Shown here: positions 36,710 to 49,364 of the stretch, in pieces
How positions within the stretch are numbered: the stretch's first letter is position 1
How the letters are laid out: each line of letters starts with the position of its first letter
Assembly (NCBI RefSeq): GCF_003473485.1
Contig: NC_053046.1
Location: 4,722,001 to 4,786,000, forward strand
DNA length: 64,000 bases
DNA from: Medicago truncatula
Taxonomy: Eukaryota; Streptophyta; Magnoliopsida; Fabales; Fabaceae
Direction: 5' to 3'
Translations under genes and position numbers: made by a program
The notes under the pieces: model-generated
Told to the model about the DNA's origin: nothing
What the model saw: only the letters and a program-made list of their open reading frames with translations
Database searches by the model: none

Positions 36710-39431
36710 TATGTTGTTGCGATGAAAAACTAAATTCTTTTAATGGCATGGCAAGTTACACATTCATAAACCACTCTAACTGAGGCAACTAAAGTTACCC
36801 AACTTTTATTTTAAGGTAATAAAGTTGTCAGTTGTCACCCTTTTTAGAACTTTTTTTCCCCTAAAACTCGAATTTCTGAGAGCAAGAAAAAAATTAATCT
36901 TGCTTCGAAAAGATAGTTTAATTATATAATTTTTTGTTTTTTTTGCAACTGAACTACTTAATTTAAATTGAAATAGAAGGAAGGTATTGACAGATAGGGG
37001 ACATTTCCCAAATTGAAACAGAAGAAGCATAACAAGTTTTATGATTAAGGAATAAATAGTGTGTGTTATTATGAGACATAAATTTAGACATAGAGGGGTA
37101 TCACGAGACCAAAACTAGATGAACATGCCGACTGAATTTAATTCAGGATGAACATGAAAAATCTAGTATATTAAATAGTTGATCTACTATGTCACAAAGA
37201 AGATACAAACTCTACGCTTCAGTGTGGCCACAATAAACGTGTTTTTTTTAGAGTTTTTCTTGGCTGTTTTTTTTAGAGTAAGATCACAAAAGAAAGCCAC
37301 CGTTTGGAGCACCAAAACTCAACTGCGAAACAATTTTGTTGTAGAGTGACTGAAAAATGGAGTTTTTGAAACGCCAAAATCGAGGCCTGATTTGGTAAAA
37401 TCGGTGGCCGGTCTTTGACAGGTTTTTCAGCCTTTTGGTATGACAATTTTCGGCGGTCAAAGAGCAAAAAACAGTGCCCGGTTTTGTCAGAAGAATAAAA
37501 ATCGAACGTTTTTTTATGGGCTCATATTTATTCCAATTTTACGAGGGATGCTCTTACTATAAGTATAGATCTTGTATCAGATGAAACCTTGAGAGAGAAG
37601 AGGGAGAGAGCTAAAAACAAGGGTTTAAAAGCCAACACAAACACTAGGGTTTGTAGAGTTTGCTCTTGGCAACAAACACTAGGGTTGAGATTGATTCACC
37701 TTGAAAAACACTATTAGAATTGAGCCTCTTGGTCACTGGAAGAGATTGTGACTTTGGATAGAATTAGGTTTGAAGGCTAATTCTTGTAACCTTTTTTATA
37801 TCTCTTTGTAAAGTTACTCATCAATATAGTGGATCGAACTGGGTAAACAAATTTCGTGTTTTCTCTCTTTCTTTCTTTCCTTCTCTCACTACTTTCTACT
37901 TTTGCTTGTGTTTATAATTGTTACCCACTTTATTTTGGTTGCTTGATTAATTTACTCCAAACATCAAACATTTTATTGATGTGATTTTTGACGAATTCAC
38001 TAACAAATTTCTTATTTGTAAACTAAGATGTAGGGAAAGGATTCTCTCGTATCATATGAGCTCCTTTCTAATCTTAGCATTTGATTTGGTAGTGAGAGAA
38101 AAAAGAAATGATAGATTATAAAATTAAAAGGAGAAGAAAGGATTTTAACGATTGAGATTTTTGAGAAAAAAACTTGAGAGAATCATCTCCGGTAAGATAT
38201 AGGTGAATACTTCGATACTCTCAAATATATACATCATCAATCATACTCTCAAACTGATTAAATCTCATGAGGTAATGATGTTGGTGAAGATGAGATATTA
38301 ATGATCACGCAGATGATGGGGACATGAAAACAATGCAATGCAATTACTGCTACTTGCATGTCGTAAACAATGCAAACTTGTTATACACTTCGAATTTACA
38401 ATGTCGTATCAACCAACTTGTTGCCACCTTGCAGACAGTACGTTACTCAATTAGAAAAAAGAATCGTAACAAATAGATGGAAGTCAAATTATAGCTGCTT
38501 ACTTGTTAAGACTTTAGACTGTCTAATATTTCATCACAAATCATGAAAGTAATTTCCTATACACAAATAGAAAATTTACTAAAAATAAATAACAATAATA
38601 TGAGTAAAAAAATAAAAATAACAATTATGATAATTTTTCAGGTTTAAATTATATACCTCTTTTTATAATTCTTTAAGCTATTTATAACTTATCAACCAAG
38701 CTATAGTCCTAACTAAATAACATGGTTGATGAGTTTAGAGACTTTCCTAAAAAATAAATTTTGCCTCAATTAATTGTCATATGTGCATTATTCGCAATCT
38801 ACTTTAATCATTTTTTTATTAATATATAAAGACAAATATTAATAAATAAAATATTCGATTTGCTTCAATAAATGTTTTCAAAATATTAGTAATTATCAAA
38901 TGTTGTACATTGACATGGGTAAAAGTAAAATTGTAACAATTATTTTAAGATAGAGTGGTTAAATAAATAGTTTGGAATTAAAATTTGGCTATGAAAATAA
39001 ACAGCGAGCTGCTTACATGGAAAAGTCATAATATATGACACAATAATTCGGTAAGCAATGAAAGAAACACTTACAGAATATATATCATTTAATTATTTGA
39101 ATAACAATAAAACATTAATTCTATGTGCAACATATATCTATGTGCAAAATACATATTAAACTCTAAAAGAATATATCATTTAATTATTTGAATAACAATA
39201 AAACATTAATTCTTTCGTTTTTTCATTTTTATACAAACATTTATAGTGAAGATTCAAAGTGTAATCTGGTGGCATTATTTATCCGTAACAAGTCAAATAT
39301 TTCCCTTTTAAAAAAAAAAAAAAAGTCAAATGTATGTAATAATGGTCAGAATAAGAAATCACAATGCACAAAACTAGATATCATCAAAATTGTATTAATA
39401 CTTCTGCATGCAGTTACGGAACGGTGACCAC
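36710..39431. other. Intergenic; possible LTR fragment, no gene
   Basis: 37540-37985 has features of a Ty1/copia LTR end (a TATA-like tactataagtatag, a long transcribed-looking stretch, then a pyrimidine-rich tail), but no defined ends. 39080-39121 and 39172-39213 are an exact local duplication. The rest is AT-rich without coding signal. Confidence 0.4.
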
Positions 39432-39448
39432 TTGGCACTTTATAAATA
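39432..39448 (+). promoter_or_regulatory. Core promoter, TATA box of the second CYP88 gene
   Basis: ttggcactttataaata, with TATA at 39441-39448, lies 115 bp before the ATG. It shares the ttggcact(A/T)tataaa context with the paralogue at 29880. Confidence 0.65.
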
Positions 39449-39562
39449 CCCCCCTACCCTAAATGAATCTTGAGCAGCAAGGACTTCAGTAGCTAGGAGT
39501 CCCAAAAATAGTTCTATAAAAAGGGGTTTACTAATTATAGACATATAGGAAGAAGAAAAAAA

Positions 39563-42500
39563 ATGGTGTTGCTAGATTATTCCCAATGGTTGATCCTAGT
39601 AGCAGCTTTGTTGGGTGGATATGCATTTGTGTTTGGTTTCCTAAGGAGATTGAATGAATGGTACTATGTTGGTAGGTTGGGAAAATCACAAAATCTCCCA
39701 CCAGGTGATATGGGTTGGCCTTTCTTTGGTAACATGCCTACCTTCCTTAAAGCTTTCAAATCTGCTGATCCTGATTCCTTCATCAATAACCTTGTTTCTA
39801 GGTACTCTTCTATCTATTTTGCTCATAGTGTGAATTTGAATTCTCTGCCGCATTTGTACGGTACAGTTACTAGAGAATCGTTGAATTATTTAAAGAGTTA
39901 AACTTTTGACTTTCAGTTTAACTAATTTCAACGATTCTGAAAGTATTGCACCGTATGTGGCTGTAGAGGAGTCAAAACATCTTTAGTACTACTCACAAAA
40001 GTTATTAATGTTACTTTTATTTTATTAGATATGGAAAGACAGGTATGTATAGAACACATTTGTTTGGTAGTCCAAGCATCATAGTATGCACACCAGAGAC
40101 ATGTCGTAAGGTTCTAACCGACGAAGAGAATCTCAAGGTTGGATACCCTCATTCAACCATGGTCCTTACAGGTAAAAGATCATTCCATGGAATCTCAAAT
40201 TCTGAACACAAACGTTTGAGACGTTTAATCACTTCTCCCATAAATGGTGACGAAGCATTGTCAACTTATATTAGTCTCATTGAGGATAGTGCTGTGAAAC
40301 ATTTAGAAGAGTTGTCTAAAATGAACACACCATGTGAGTTTCTTAAAGAGATGAGAAAGTTTGCTTTTGAAGTCATCACTACCATCTTCATTTCTTCTGA
40401 TCGTGATCACGTGGACCTTGGTTTGGTTGAAAATTTGTACATTGATTTGCTTAAGGGAATGAAATCACTCGCCATCAATCTCACTGGATTTGCATTCCAT
40501 AAAGCACTCAAGGTTAGTCATAATAGTTTTTTTTTTTAATAATTAATCGGTACATGTTTGGTATCGCTGTGGATTCTTCGAAATTATGGTGAACCACCAT
40601 TTTTTTTGTTGCAAAATCACATCGACTCGTCATAATTTTATGATATCAAACATGCATTTAGTATTCAACACCGACAAAACATTGATTTATGTGATGAGAA
40701 TCAATTACTTTTATACGTGTCATTGTGGGGTTTCTAAGGCAAATATACCGTACCTTAAATAGAATCAGGATCAAAGGTCAATTTATTGTTGAACCAGCAC
40801 CGCTCCAGAGGGTAAGACATGTACACGTATTTGTCAATGTCACACCATGCCATGCATCATAGAGACCGCAAATAAATTATGTAGCTAGTAATAATGATAT
40901 TGAATTTATCAACTAAGTATATCGGTTGAATGGAACTTGACTCAGATTTCTGTCCTTTCTTTTAAATAAGATCTTAGGTTGAATTTTATGGATAAAAAAA
41001 AATTTGTTAGAAGGAAAGATATCATTAAAGGTAATCGGTCGAATTTCCTTCAGAAATTAATCATCGGTAAAGTCGGGGAATACTTCACAATGATGATGAC
41101 ATATTGACATGGTTAAAAAATGCATTAAAGTTGTCAATTATGTGTATATAGATGAAAATGCAACATTCTTCATGTGATTGAGAAAATTAAGGGGATGGAT
41201 TTTACTATTCAATATATTAATTGATTAATTTATGGTTGTGTGTTTAGGCAAGAAAGAAGTTGATGAAGCTATTGCAAGCCTTGGTGGATCAAAAAAGGAG
41301 GAATAATAATAAAGTAAAAAAGATGAAAAAAGATATGATGGATTTATTGATGGAAGTCAAAGATGAAGAGGGTAGGATGTTGGAGGATGAAGACATTATA
41401 GACTTGCTTCTTGTGTTCTTGTTAGCTGGTCATGAAAGCTCTGCTCATGGAATTTTGTGGACTATTATTTACCTCATTGATCATCCACATGTCTTCCAAA
41501 GGGCCAAGGTCTTTTAATATTAATTTCAAGACTTTTTTTTCCTTCTTAATCCATAGTTTATGGAAATGGTCCACATATATACATTTTATAATAATGTTGC
41601 ATTTTCAAATCAAGTTACTGAATTTAAAAAAAATAAAATAAACTATGCATCTTTCAGAAAGAACAAGAAGAGATCATGGAAACAAGGCCTTCCACTCAAA
41701 AAGGACTGAACCTTAAGGAAATTAAGCAAATGCAATATCTTTCAAAGGTATGTGAAATGTGAATTCTTTCTTGTCATATTGTTATTATTTTAGTAAGGTA
41801 TAATATATATTTACATTAATATAAATTAATATATTCTACATTATAGGTTATTGATGAGATGCTGCGCATAACAACAATCTCATTTGCAAATTTTAGACGG
41901 GCAAAAGTTGATGTTAACATCAATGGTTAGTTATTCCATTCCATATATTCACAATGTTTCCTCAGTTGATAATTTTGTACAACATTACATACAACTTCCT
42001 AGCTTGGTTTGGAGTTCCGGTAAAACAAAGTATGGGTTTTAAATTGCAGTTGCAGTCTCAATTTGTAACAAACCTTTAATTGAAGACAAATGCGAACAAT
42101 GCAGCTGCAATTACGATTGCAGGATCTCTAAAAGAATTACGAAACTTGCGCAAAAATGACTAAAAATGAAAAAAATTACAGGTTATACAATACCAAAAGG
42201 ATGGAAGGTCCTGGTTTGGAATAGAGGTGTTCACATGGATCCTGAAATTTACACCAATCCAAAGGAATATGATCCTTCCAGATGGGAGGTATGTACTCCA
42301 ATCCAAGAGAATTTGTTATTTTCTTAATGCATTGGTGAATTAAATTTGATGAACAAAATATGTAACATGTTATCTTTCAAAAAAAAAAAATATGTAACTT
42401 ATGTTATGTGTACTTAAAAAATGTGGTGTAGAATTACAAAGCAAAAGCAGGATCATTCAATCCATTTGGATTAGGAAGCAGATTATGTCCAGGAAGTGAT

Positions 42501-42782
42501 CTAGCTAAACTTGAGATCACTATTTACCTTCATCATTTTCTTCTTAACTACAGGTAGGTTAATACACACTTGCTTCCATTTTGCAACCATTGACTTATTG
42601 ATGCATGCAAAGGAATAAAATAATGTATTCATATGCTAAGAAATTAAATAAATAATCAATTTTGTCTATGATTGTTTTTGTCTTGCAGGATGGAGAGAAT
42701 TAATCCAGATTGTCCAGTTACCTACCTGCCAGTGCCAAGGCCTAAAGATAATTGCCTTGCAAGAATTATAAAAGTAACATAA
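39563..42782 (+). CDS. Cytochrome P450, CYP88 family (CYP88D-like)
   Basis: Eight GT-AG exons: 39563-39801, 40029-40512, 41248-41508, 41658-41747, 41847-41925, 42182-42288, 42432-42553 and 42689-42782, giving 491 residues. Same architecture as the upstream paralogue: N-terminal anchor, LPPGDMGWP hinge, I-helix AGHESS (301-306), EMLR (362-365), PSRW, and haem loop [10 protein letters not shown] with Cys439, the loop usual for CYP88. Exon phases are identical, so the pair arose by tandem duplication. Exon 1 is nearly identical between the two for about 180 bp, exon 2 much less so. Probable ER monooxygenase of terpenoid metabolism; the legume CYP88D members studied act on beta-amyrin-type triterpenes, but this substrate is inferred. 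A likely poly(A) signal aataaa is at 42838. Confidence 0.95.
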
Positions 42783-43864
42783 ATCATGGGATTACTTAGT
42801 CTCTTAGTTAATATTCTTGTCAATTATATTATATTTAAATAAAGTTCAAGTCATAGGGTTTAGGCCATGGAATTATAATATAATTTACATTAACATGTAT
42901 GATGATAGCCAAGGAAATGGAGAAATCAAATGTTGGCACTTGTTTGTTAGTACATTTTTTATCATTGAATTTTGATTAGAATGAGTTTGTCCTTACTTGT
43001 TAATTATTCAAATAAATTCATGTCACGTAACGGAGTCATGAAAAATTAAGAAAAAAATGGATCTTGCCCAACCTACCTCAATTTCCATCAACATCAAACC
43101 AAAAGTCACAAGCTCTTTGGCTTCTTCAGTTTTGATTAGTCTTTTATTTTATGCTAAGGATTAAAGTCATCTCAACGAATGGTAAGGTAACTCATCTCAC
43201 TTGACTTGATCTCTTCTATTGGGTAAAGTATTACATTTAACTAGATAAGTGGAAAAAAAATTCTTTTACTCATTAATCAAGTAAAGAAATATTTTATAAA
43301 AAAAAATAAAAATGTAAACTAATATTCAACAAATCCATGAAATTCAGACTTTCAACTAGTTTGTCGAGTATAGCTAATAGTTACTGATAAGTGGACAGGT
43401 TGCTAAGCGAAGCAAGAGAAACGTGCCCTTTGTTTCATGCCCAAATGTTTGTTGGGTTGCGACCGGGTGTGTGTGGTGTTGAAACCCCTCGTGGTGTGGT
43501 TTAGGGTTAAGTGTTGTAATTTGAACTAGTGTGTCGAGTATTAGCTACCAATTACCAATAAGTGGACAGGCTGCTGAGCGAAGACATATACACAATTGAC
43601 CGAACTTCGCTATCAAACATGTGTTTTTAACTACGAAGCATTCAAATGAAAATAATAATGGATAGAGGTGAATAAGAAATTTCCTTCTTAATTACATGAC
43701 TAGATAGAAAGACTGACACACTGAAGTGTCGGTAACAATGACAATAGTAGCAAGGAAAGAACAATAACAACTTGAAGCAATTCTATTGCACTTGAAGAAA
43801 GTAGATAACAATATCATAGTACATATATAAAAAAAGAGTCAGTCCCATATATTGAAAATTAATT
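42783..43864. other. Intergenic between the P450 and H-protein genes
   Basis: Convergent 3-prime ends. About 43365-43412 and 43537-43583 are diverged direct copies (gtcgagtat ... agtggacagg ... gcgaag), separated by a somewhat GC-richer stretch. No gene. Confidence 0.45.
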
Positions 43865-45201
43865 TCAATGTGCAGCATCTTCTTCCTCACAAAATTTTGT
43901 GTACTCCTTTGCACCCAACAAGGATTCTAATTCAGATGGATCACTTGGCTTTATTTTGATCATCCATCCATCTTCATATGGGCTTGAGTTGATCTTCAAG
44001 TCACAAAAGTAATAAAAATAAATAAATAAGTATGAACTTGTATAAGCTGTTAATTAATTTAAAGACAAAGACATTAAATGTTGACTTATTTCATAAGTCA
44101 TGACATAAACATCTGTGTAACTATTTGAGGTAAGTTGTTTTCAGCTTATTTTCATAAACATACACCACTAGTTCACTTATCTCTTTAGCTTTGCAAAGTT
44201 TCTTATTCTCTATTTGATTGTAAATTAAAATAACTTATTCATAAGCTCTTATATTCAATAAGTACTTAAGTCATTCCTAAGTAATTAACCTTCTTGTCCT
44301 AAAAATGAGAGTGAGTGAGTGAATGAATGAATTACCAGGCCAGGTTTTCCAGTGAGCTTATCATTAACTTCAACAATCTCACCAGATATTGGAGAGTTTA
44401 CATCACTTGTTGCCTTAACACTTTCAACAGCTCCGAAACCATTACCCTTTGTAACTGAACCCCCAGGTTCTGGAAGCTCCACAAACACAACCTCTCCAAG
44501 ATGGTCCTGCAACCAACAAGTGCAATTAATTAAACAGTTTCAGCCTTCACCTAAGTTGTAAATTGTAATGATTATGTTAGTATATTAGCTTTATGTTAGT
44601 AGTTTCTCTTTCGTCAGGGTTTGAATCTCGATCATTTTCCTACTTTAACCCTTAGCTCAATTCAGTCAAGTTATGTAGTTCAGTTATAAGTTGCAGTAGT
44701 TAAAGTCTAATTCAATTTACATGCATACACATACTAGAGACCCATACACGAACATATTATAGAGAATTATTTTTATAACTTAGTATCTGACCTAACAACC
44801 GACTAATCTGAGTGGTATAATACCACTGTCCACTTGTGGGGGCCTCATTTAAAACCAGAGCGCTCTGCATGGACATATTACGGAGAATGTTAAGGAGGAG
44901 AGGTGCAGTAAACTAACCTGAGCATGGTCAGTGATACCAATAGTGGCTACTGAGCCTTCATGCTTCACCCATTCATGTGAAGATGCATACTTGAGTCCAT
45001 CCAACACTGCAAAAATTGATATAAATACATATATGTTTCCACATTCATTCAACTTGATAGGAAAAAGGAGGGTACATATGAAAGAATACCAGTTGAGAAA
45101 CATCTGGAGATGGAAAAAGGAGGGGAGAGATGTAATCTGGAGGAAGAAGAAGAGAGTTTGAGAGCATTGGCAGTTGAAGAAGCCCACATCCTCAGTGCCA
45201 T
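43865..45201 (-). CDS. GDCH: Glycine cleavage system H protein, mitochondrial
   Basis: Four exons on the minus strand: 45201-45090, 45006-44918, 44506-44336 and 43993-43865, giving 166 residues. The product shuttles the aminomethyl group on a lipoyl arm between the P, T and L proteins of glycine decarboxylase, central to photorespiration in leaf mitochondria. The N-terminus is a Ser/Arg-rich, acid-free presequence; an RCF|S-type cleavage would leave a 131-residue mature protein starting at Ser36. The lipoylated lysine lies in ESVKATSD (Lys98, Lys63 of the mature form). The rest is almost the same as the well-known pea H protein, including the C-terminal CEEEDAAH. The ATG was chosen because upstream in-frame sequence is not presequence-like. 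Intron 2 (44917-44507) contains a SINE-like stretch. Confidence 0.96.
44590..44700 (-). repeat. SINE-like remnant in H-protein intron 2
   Basis: Read on the minus strand: A-box-like tgactgaattgagctaaggg followed by B-box-like gagattcaaaccctgacg. It lies wholly in the intron. Confidence 0.35.
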
Positions 45202-48200
45202 TGTTAAGACTACTTCTGCTTCTTTGTGTTGTGTTTGTGATAAGAGTACAAATAATAATAAAAATATCAATGAAATGATGAGATAGATAGAGGTGTTGAA
45301 TGTATGTGTGTTTGTGTGTTTTCCTTTTCCCAAAATATTATCTTGGATGTATGGTGAGCAACGAATGCCTCATCCTTTATTTGTACACTCTCATCCTCTT
45401 TTACTTTACACCAACACCACTTTTTCATGTACAAACTTTATAACAGCACTTCATCAATGATATAATCATGCATTAATAATATCCAATCCATTAACTAAAT
45501 CTACATTCAAATGTAATATTTTTTTAGTGTTGGAATCACCTTCATACATGCATGGATAGCTAAAAATAAAATCTTTTTTTTTTTTTTTATCATAGTACAA
45601 TTAATTTCGTATCATGGTCGATTTATCAAAATCACAAAAAGATTTATGGAAATTACATTGATTCATTGTGATTTTGGAAAAATTACAATATATATCTTTT
45701 GTAAAATTATGGTAATACCATGTAATAAGTTCTTGAGTGTGTTAAACACATGCACCGAGTTAAATACTAGATAGATGTCCATTCTTTCATCATCATCTTT
45801 CTAAAGAGGTTATTTTGGTTCAAATTTCGATTTTAAACTTTACCACAAAAATATTTAATTTCTTATATTTTACCTGCTCTTTATGCTAGTCAGCGACTTC
45901 GGATATAAATTGGCATATGGATTATAAAAAAAAATAAAAAATACTTTGTAATTTTGTACCAAATAAAATATACTTTGTACTTTACGGGAGTAAATGGCGT
46001 ACAATATATTCAATTTTTTGTGTGTACCCATGAATTACACAGTTAATTATATTTCATTTTACGAGGTAGGGTCTTGGTAATTTTGTGTTTCATCGGAATG
46101 ATAAATCTCCTTATGATTGCCTTGGTGACGGTTGACAAAGTGACGACGAACATGTTTAATAAATTATTTTTCATTAATTGAAATTTATATGAGATCGATC
46201 AACTCATATTGATTCTACGTAAATTTAATGGGATTCGATAAATTTTATCAATGAAAGAGAGTATGTTAAAAAGTTTGTTAAAGAGTGTACTCCTTACCTA
46301 CCCATTAATTTTTAAAGAAAGTGACCTTGTAATTTTGAGTTTGGCTGAGACATAAAAGGTAAGTATGATGGATGGAATTCGATAGGGAATTGAGCTTGAT
46401 GCTCCTTATCTAGTTTAACCTTAAAGTTCATTGATAAATTAAGACAAATGCTCATATGTGTATTATTAGGGGTGCATCTTTAGAAAATTCAAAAGTAAAA
46501 TTTTTTCTCAAAAAAAAAAAAAAAAGTAAAACTTTTACAATTTTTTCATAAATTAAATATAGAAGAATAATTCCTAAAAAAAAAAAACAAGAACACAAAA
46601 AATTAGCCAAATCAATCTATCCTAATTTTTTTTTTGACTGAGGTTTGAACCCCGGACCTTACATATATTATGCATTGTCTTTACCAATTGAGTTAAACTC
46701 ACATGACAATCTATCCTACTTTACAAGCAACACATGTGAGGTCACAATCCAAAATATAATGCATTTGAATACACTTATACAACTTGAACAAAACACAGTA
46801 GAAAACAGTTTACTAATGTGTATTTTTGACAAAATTAAATAAAATGCATTGTTACGTCTTGTGCCTAAATTCCTTTTATTTAAGATCATGACGATAGAAA
46901 ATTTCTCTTGTTTTTTTTTATAGAGAGAGAGAAGTATTTCTTCTCCCTATATAGTAGTACCCTCTCGGTCCCTACATCCATGGTCTTCAAAACCAGTCTC
47001 GATATTTTTTTCATATTTCAAAGCATATACTAACCAAAGTCTTGAATTTATCATCAAACCCCAACTTAAGATCTCACGCATAAGATTGTCCAGTGCTCTT
47101 GGAAATTTTAACTAGCGTAATCTTTCTCTTCCTTGAGTCAAGGAATTTTGTGTAAATAGAGTAACTTCACAAGCATGGAATGGAATGGAAGTGTAAAAAA
47201 AAAAAAAAAAGGAAAAAAAAATTGGGTTATAGATCCAACCTCAAAGAGGTGGATAGCCTTAACCGAGGTGTGTAACAGGAAAGCCCGAAAGCTGTTCCCA
47301 TCCCTGTCAGGGGAGATGCCAACCATCTCTCCTTTTCACGAACACATGCTAAAATAGTTGTTCTATGTTTATGAAGACTTAAATATTTGCTGTGATAATC
47401 GATGTGGGACTATATTGTTTAAATTATCTCATTGCACATCAAACCCTTCTACATATGTTACCACTACCTATTATGTTATAGGTCTGTTGGTTTGGAAAAA
47501 ACTTGTTTTTGTGTGTCTGATGGATTATTACTATTAACAATTTAAAGTGGGTGACCTGTTGATTATTACAATTTCTCATATTTTTCTGTGGGTTTAGTAA
47601 CAGTCTTCTATTCAGCAGGTATGTCACAATTCGTGTTCGGACTTCAGACCTTTCATTAGCATTTCTTTTTAAGATGGTTAGACCTTGTTTCCGATAGAGT
47701 AAGTTTTTTTTTTTTTTAAAAAGAATTATTCCGTAGTATTCAAAATATAAGTAATAATAACAATTACGTATTAATAATGCTACCGTGCTAATTTATGTAG
47801 ATGAGCTTAATTTCTTCAAAAAAAATGTATTAATAATGCTATATACAACGAGAGAAAGAAGTATCACGGACGGAACATACGGAAGGTTGAGAGGGATAAA
47901 GGGAAGTCAATAAATAATGGTTGAGCGGAATACAAGTCATGATAGATTTTTGAATCGCTCCTTCAAGACAAATAGCATTTTCAATAAAAACTTTTCAATT
48001 TTGATTTTTTTTTTTGAATAATTATGTTTTGATTTCTTAAGACACCGATTGACACTTATATTTTGTATAAAGACTATCATGCATTCTTTTACGTGACCGC
48101 GTAACAAATTGAGACTTTATTTGAAAGTTTTAAGTGGAGGATAAGGGAGCCAGGGAGGGAATGACAGCGAGATGGAGAGAAATCTTTCACTTTTTTTAAA

Positions 48201-48419
48201 GGGTGTTTTCGTATAGAATGAATCATAATAAAAAAATGTTTATGATTAATATATTCTTAATTTTGAGAGTATTATATCGATATAAAAAAAAAAGTGCATA
48301 CAAGTCTATCATAATCCTACAATATGACAAATATCATATTATACATACGAACTTTACCTTAAAAAAAACATACGAACTTTCCACCGTTTGTTAGTGGTTA
48401 TTAATCTCTGTTAAAAAAT
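45202..48419. other. Intergenic; no gene recognised
   Basis: 45202-45400 is the upstream region of the H-protein gene (with tgtgtgtttgtgtg simple repeat). 46632-46710 is a SINE-like remnant. 47175-47345 is a less AT-rich block, open on both strands, that I could not assign. The rest is AT-rich. Confidence 0.45.
46632..46710 (-). repeat. SINE-like remnant
   Basis: On the minus strand an A-box-like gagtttaactcaattggtaa is followed by a B-box-like ccggggttcaaacctcag, the typical legume tRNA-derived head, next to a poly-T (tail-like) run at 46627. Confidence 0.5.
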
Positions 48420-48545
48420 CTGTTTGACACACAAGGTGGATTCTCTCCTCTTAATTGAACTTTATCCGTACGCAGAGATAGGGGCCGAACTCCTAACCAC
48501 TTACTTAAAGGGTCCTTACCACTTTGACCTATTCATTGTTAGTTA
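48420..48545 (-). repeat. Possible SINE-like remnant
   Basis: On the minus strand: gtcaaagtggtaaggaccct followed by aggagttcggcccctatc, with A/B-box-like spacing. No tail or target duplication defined. Confidence 0.3.
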
Positions 48546-49013
48546 AATAAATTTAGTTATTTAACTAACAATTAAAAACATTTAGTTACTTAGCAGAACC
48601 ATGCATGCAAATTTTTTACTCAAATGCAAGATTCTCATAGACACAGGGATGTCAATAATTCACCCTTTTCATGTACTCGGACTAGAGAAGTTCAACTTTT
48701 TTTAACTGCAAATTTAAGTTCAGCTTATAACAAGAAACTGATATTGGTATTAAATATGTACTTGTTCACATCATCAATCCAAAGCCAAACCACACCACCA
48801 AACTACTTAGGGCTAGACAGAAATATTTTACCCACCCAAAAACTGAACAACATACACCCAAGAAAAACCAACAGTCGGTTTGAAGTGGGTTTGCAGGTCG
48901 TCAGAATATTTTTCTGGTCTTGCACGGGTTACAACGGTCACATTCGGGTGTGCCAAAATTGATCTATCAATACCTGCATCTGATCAAAATTTGTAAAATG
49001 CTCCATTTATCTA
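48546..49013. other. Intergenic, no gene recognised
   Basis: The + frame at 48624-48962 (112 residues) has no domain and atypical composition. Not called. Confidence 0.4.
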
Positions 49014-49364
49014 AGGGTGTGTTTGTTTCAAGTTATAATTGTTGATTCCCGGGAATAAAATGATAGGAATGTATATGCCTATGTTTGTTACAAGTTTATT
49101 AAATTTTATTCCCGGGTATAAAATGTTCCTGGGAATAGAAAAAATTTCCCAAGGAAAAGGGTGGGAATAAAGTTCCCATGGAGATGGGAATAAATTCATA
49201 AATAGTTTACCTATTATAATCCCTATTTTTATGGTTCCTAGGAATATTATAAAGCTAACCAAACATATTTTTCCTAAATTCCTTAGAATAAAATTCTCAT
49301 CTTTATATTCCAAGGAATGTTATTCCTAGGAATAAATTTGGTAAACTTGAAACAAACACACCCT
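49014..49364. mobile_element. MITE with perfect 21-bp terminal inverted repeats
   Basis: The left end begins agggtgtgtttgtttcaagt and the right end is its exact inverse. The interior is full of ggaataaa/ttcccgggaat palindromes. hAT-like by end motif. No target duplication was recognised. The 100-residue minus-strand frame across it is a by-product of this structure. Confidence 0.75.

Noticed and set aside
37540..37985. Solo LTR of a copia element
   Set aside because: Suggestive promoter and polyadenylation-like organisation only. The left end and target duplication could not be located, so it is mentioned only within the intergenic entry.
29958..42782. Annotating the P450s as ent-kaurenoic acid oxidase (gibberellin biosynthesis)
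   Set aside because: They belong to the CYP88 family, but the C-terminal ending ([11 protein letters not shown]), the N-terminus and several motif residues are closer to legume CYP88D than to CYP88A. The substrate was left open.
49011..49313. 100-residue minus-strand frame
   Set aside because: Produced by the palindromic MITE 49014-49364.
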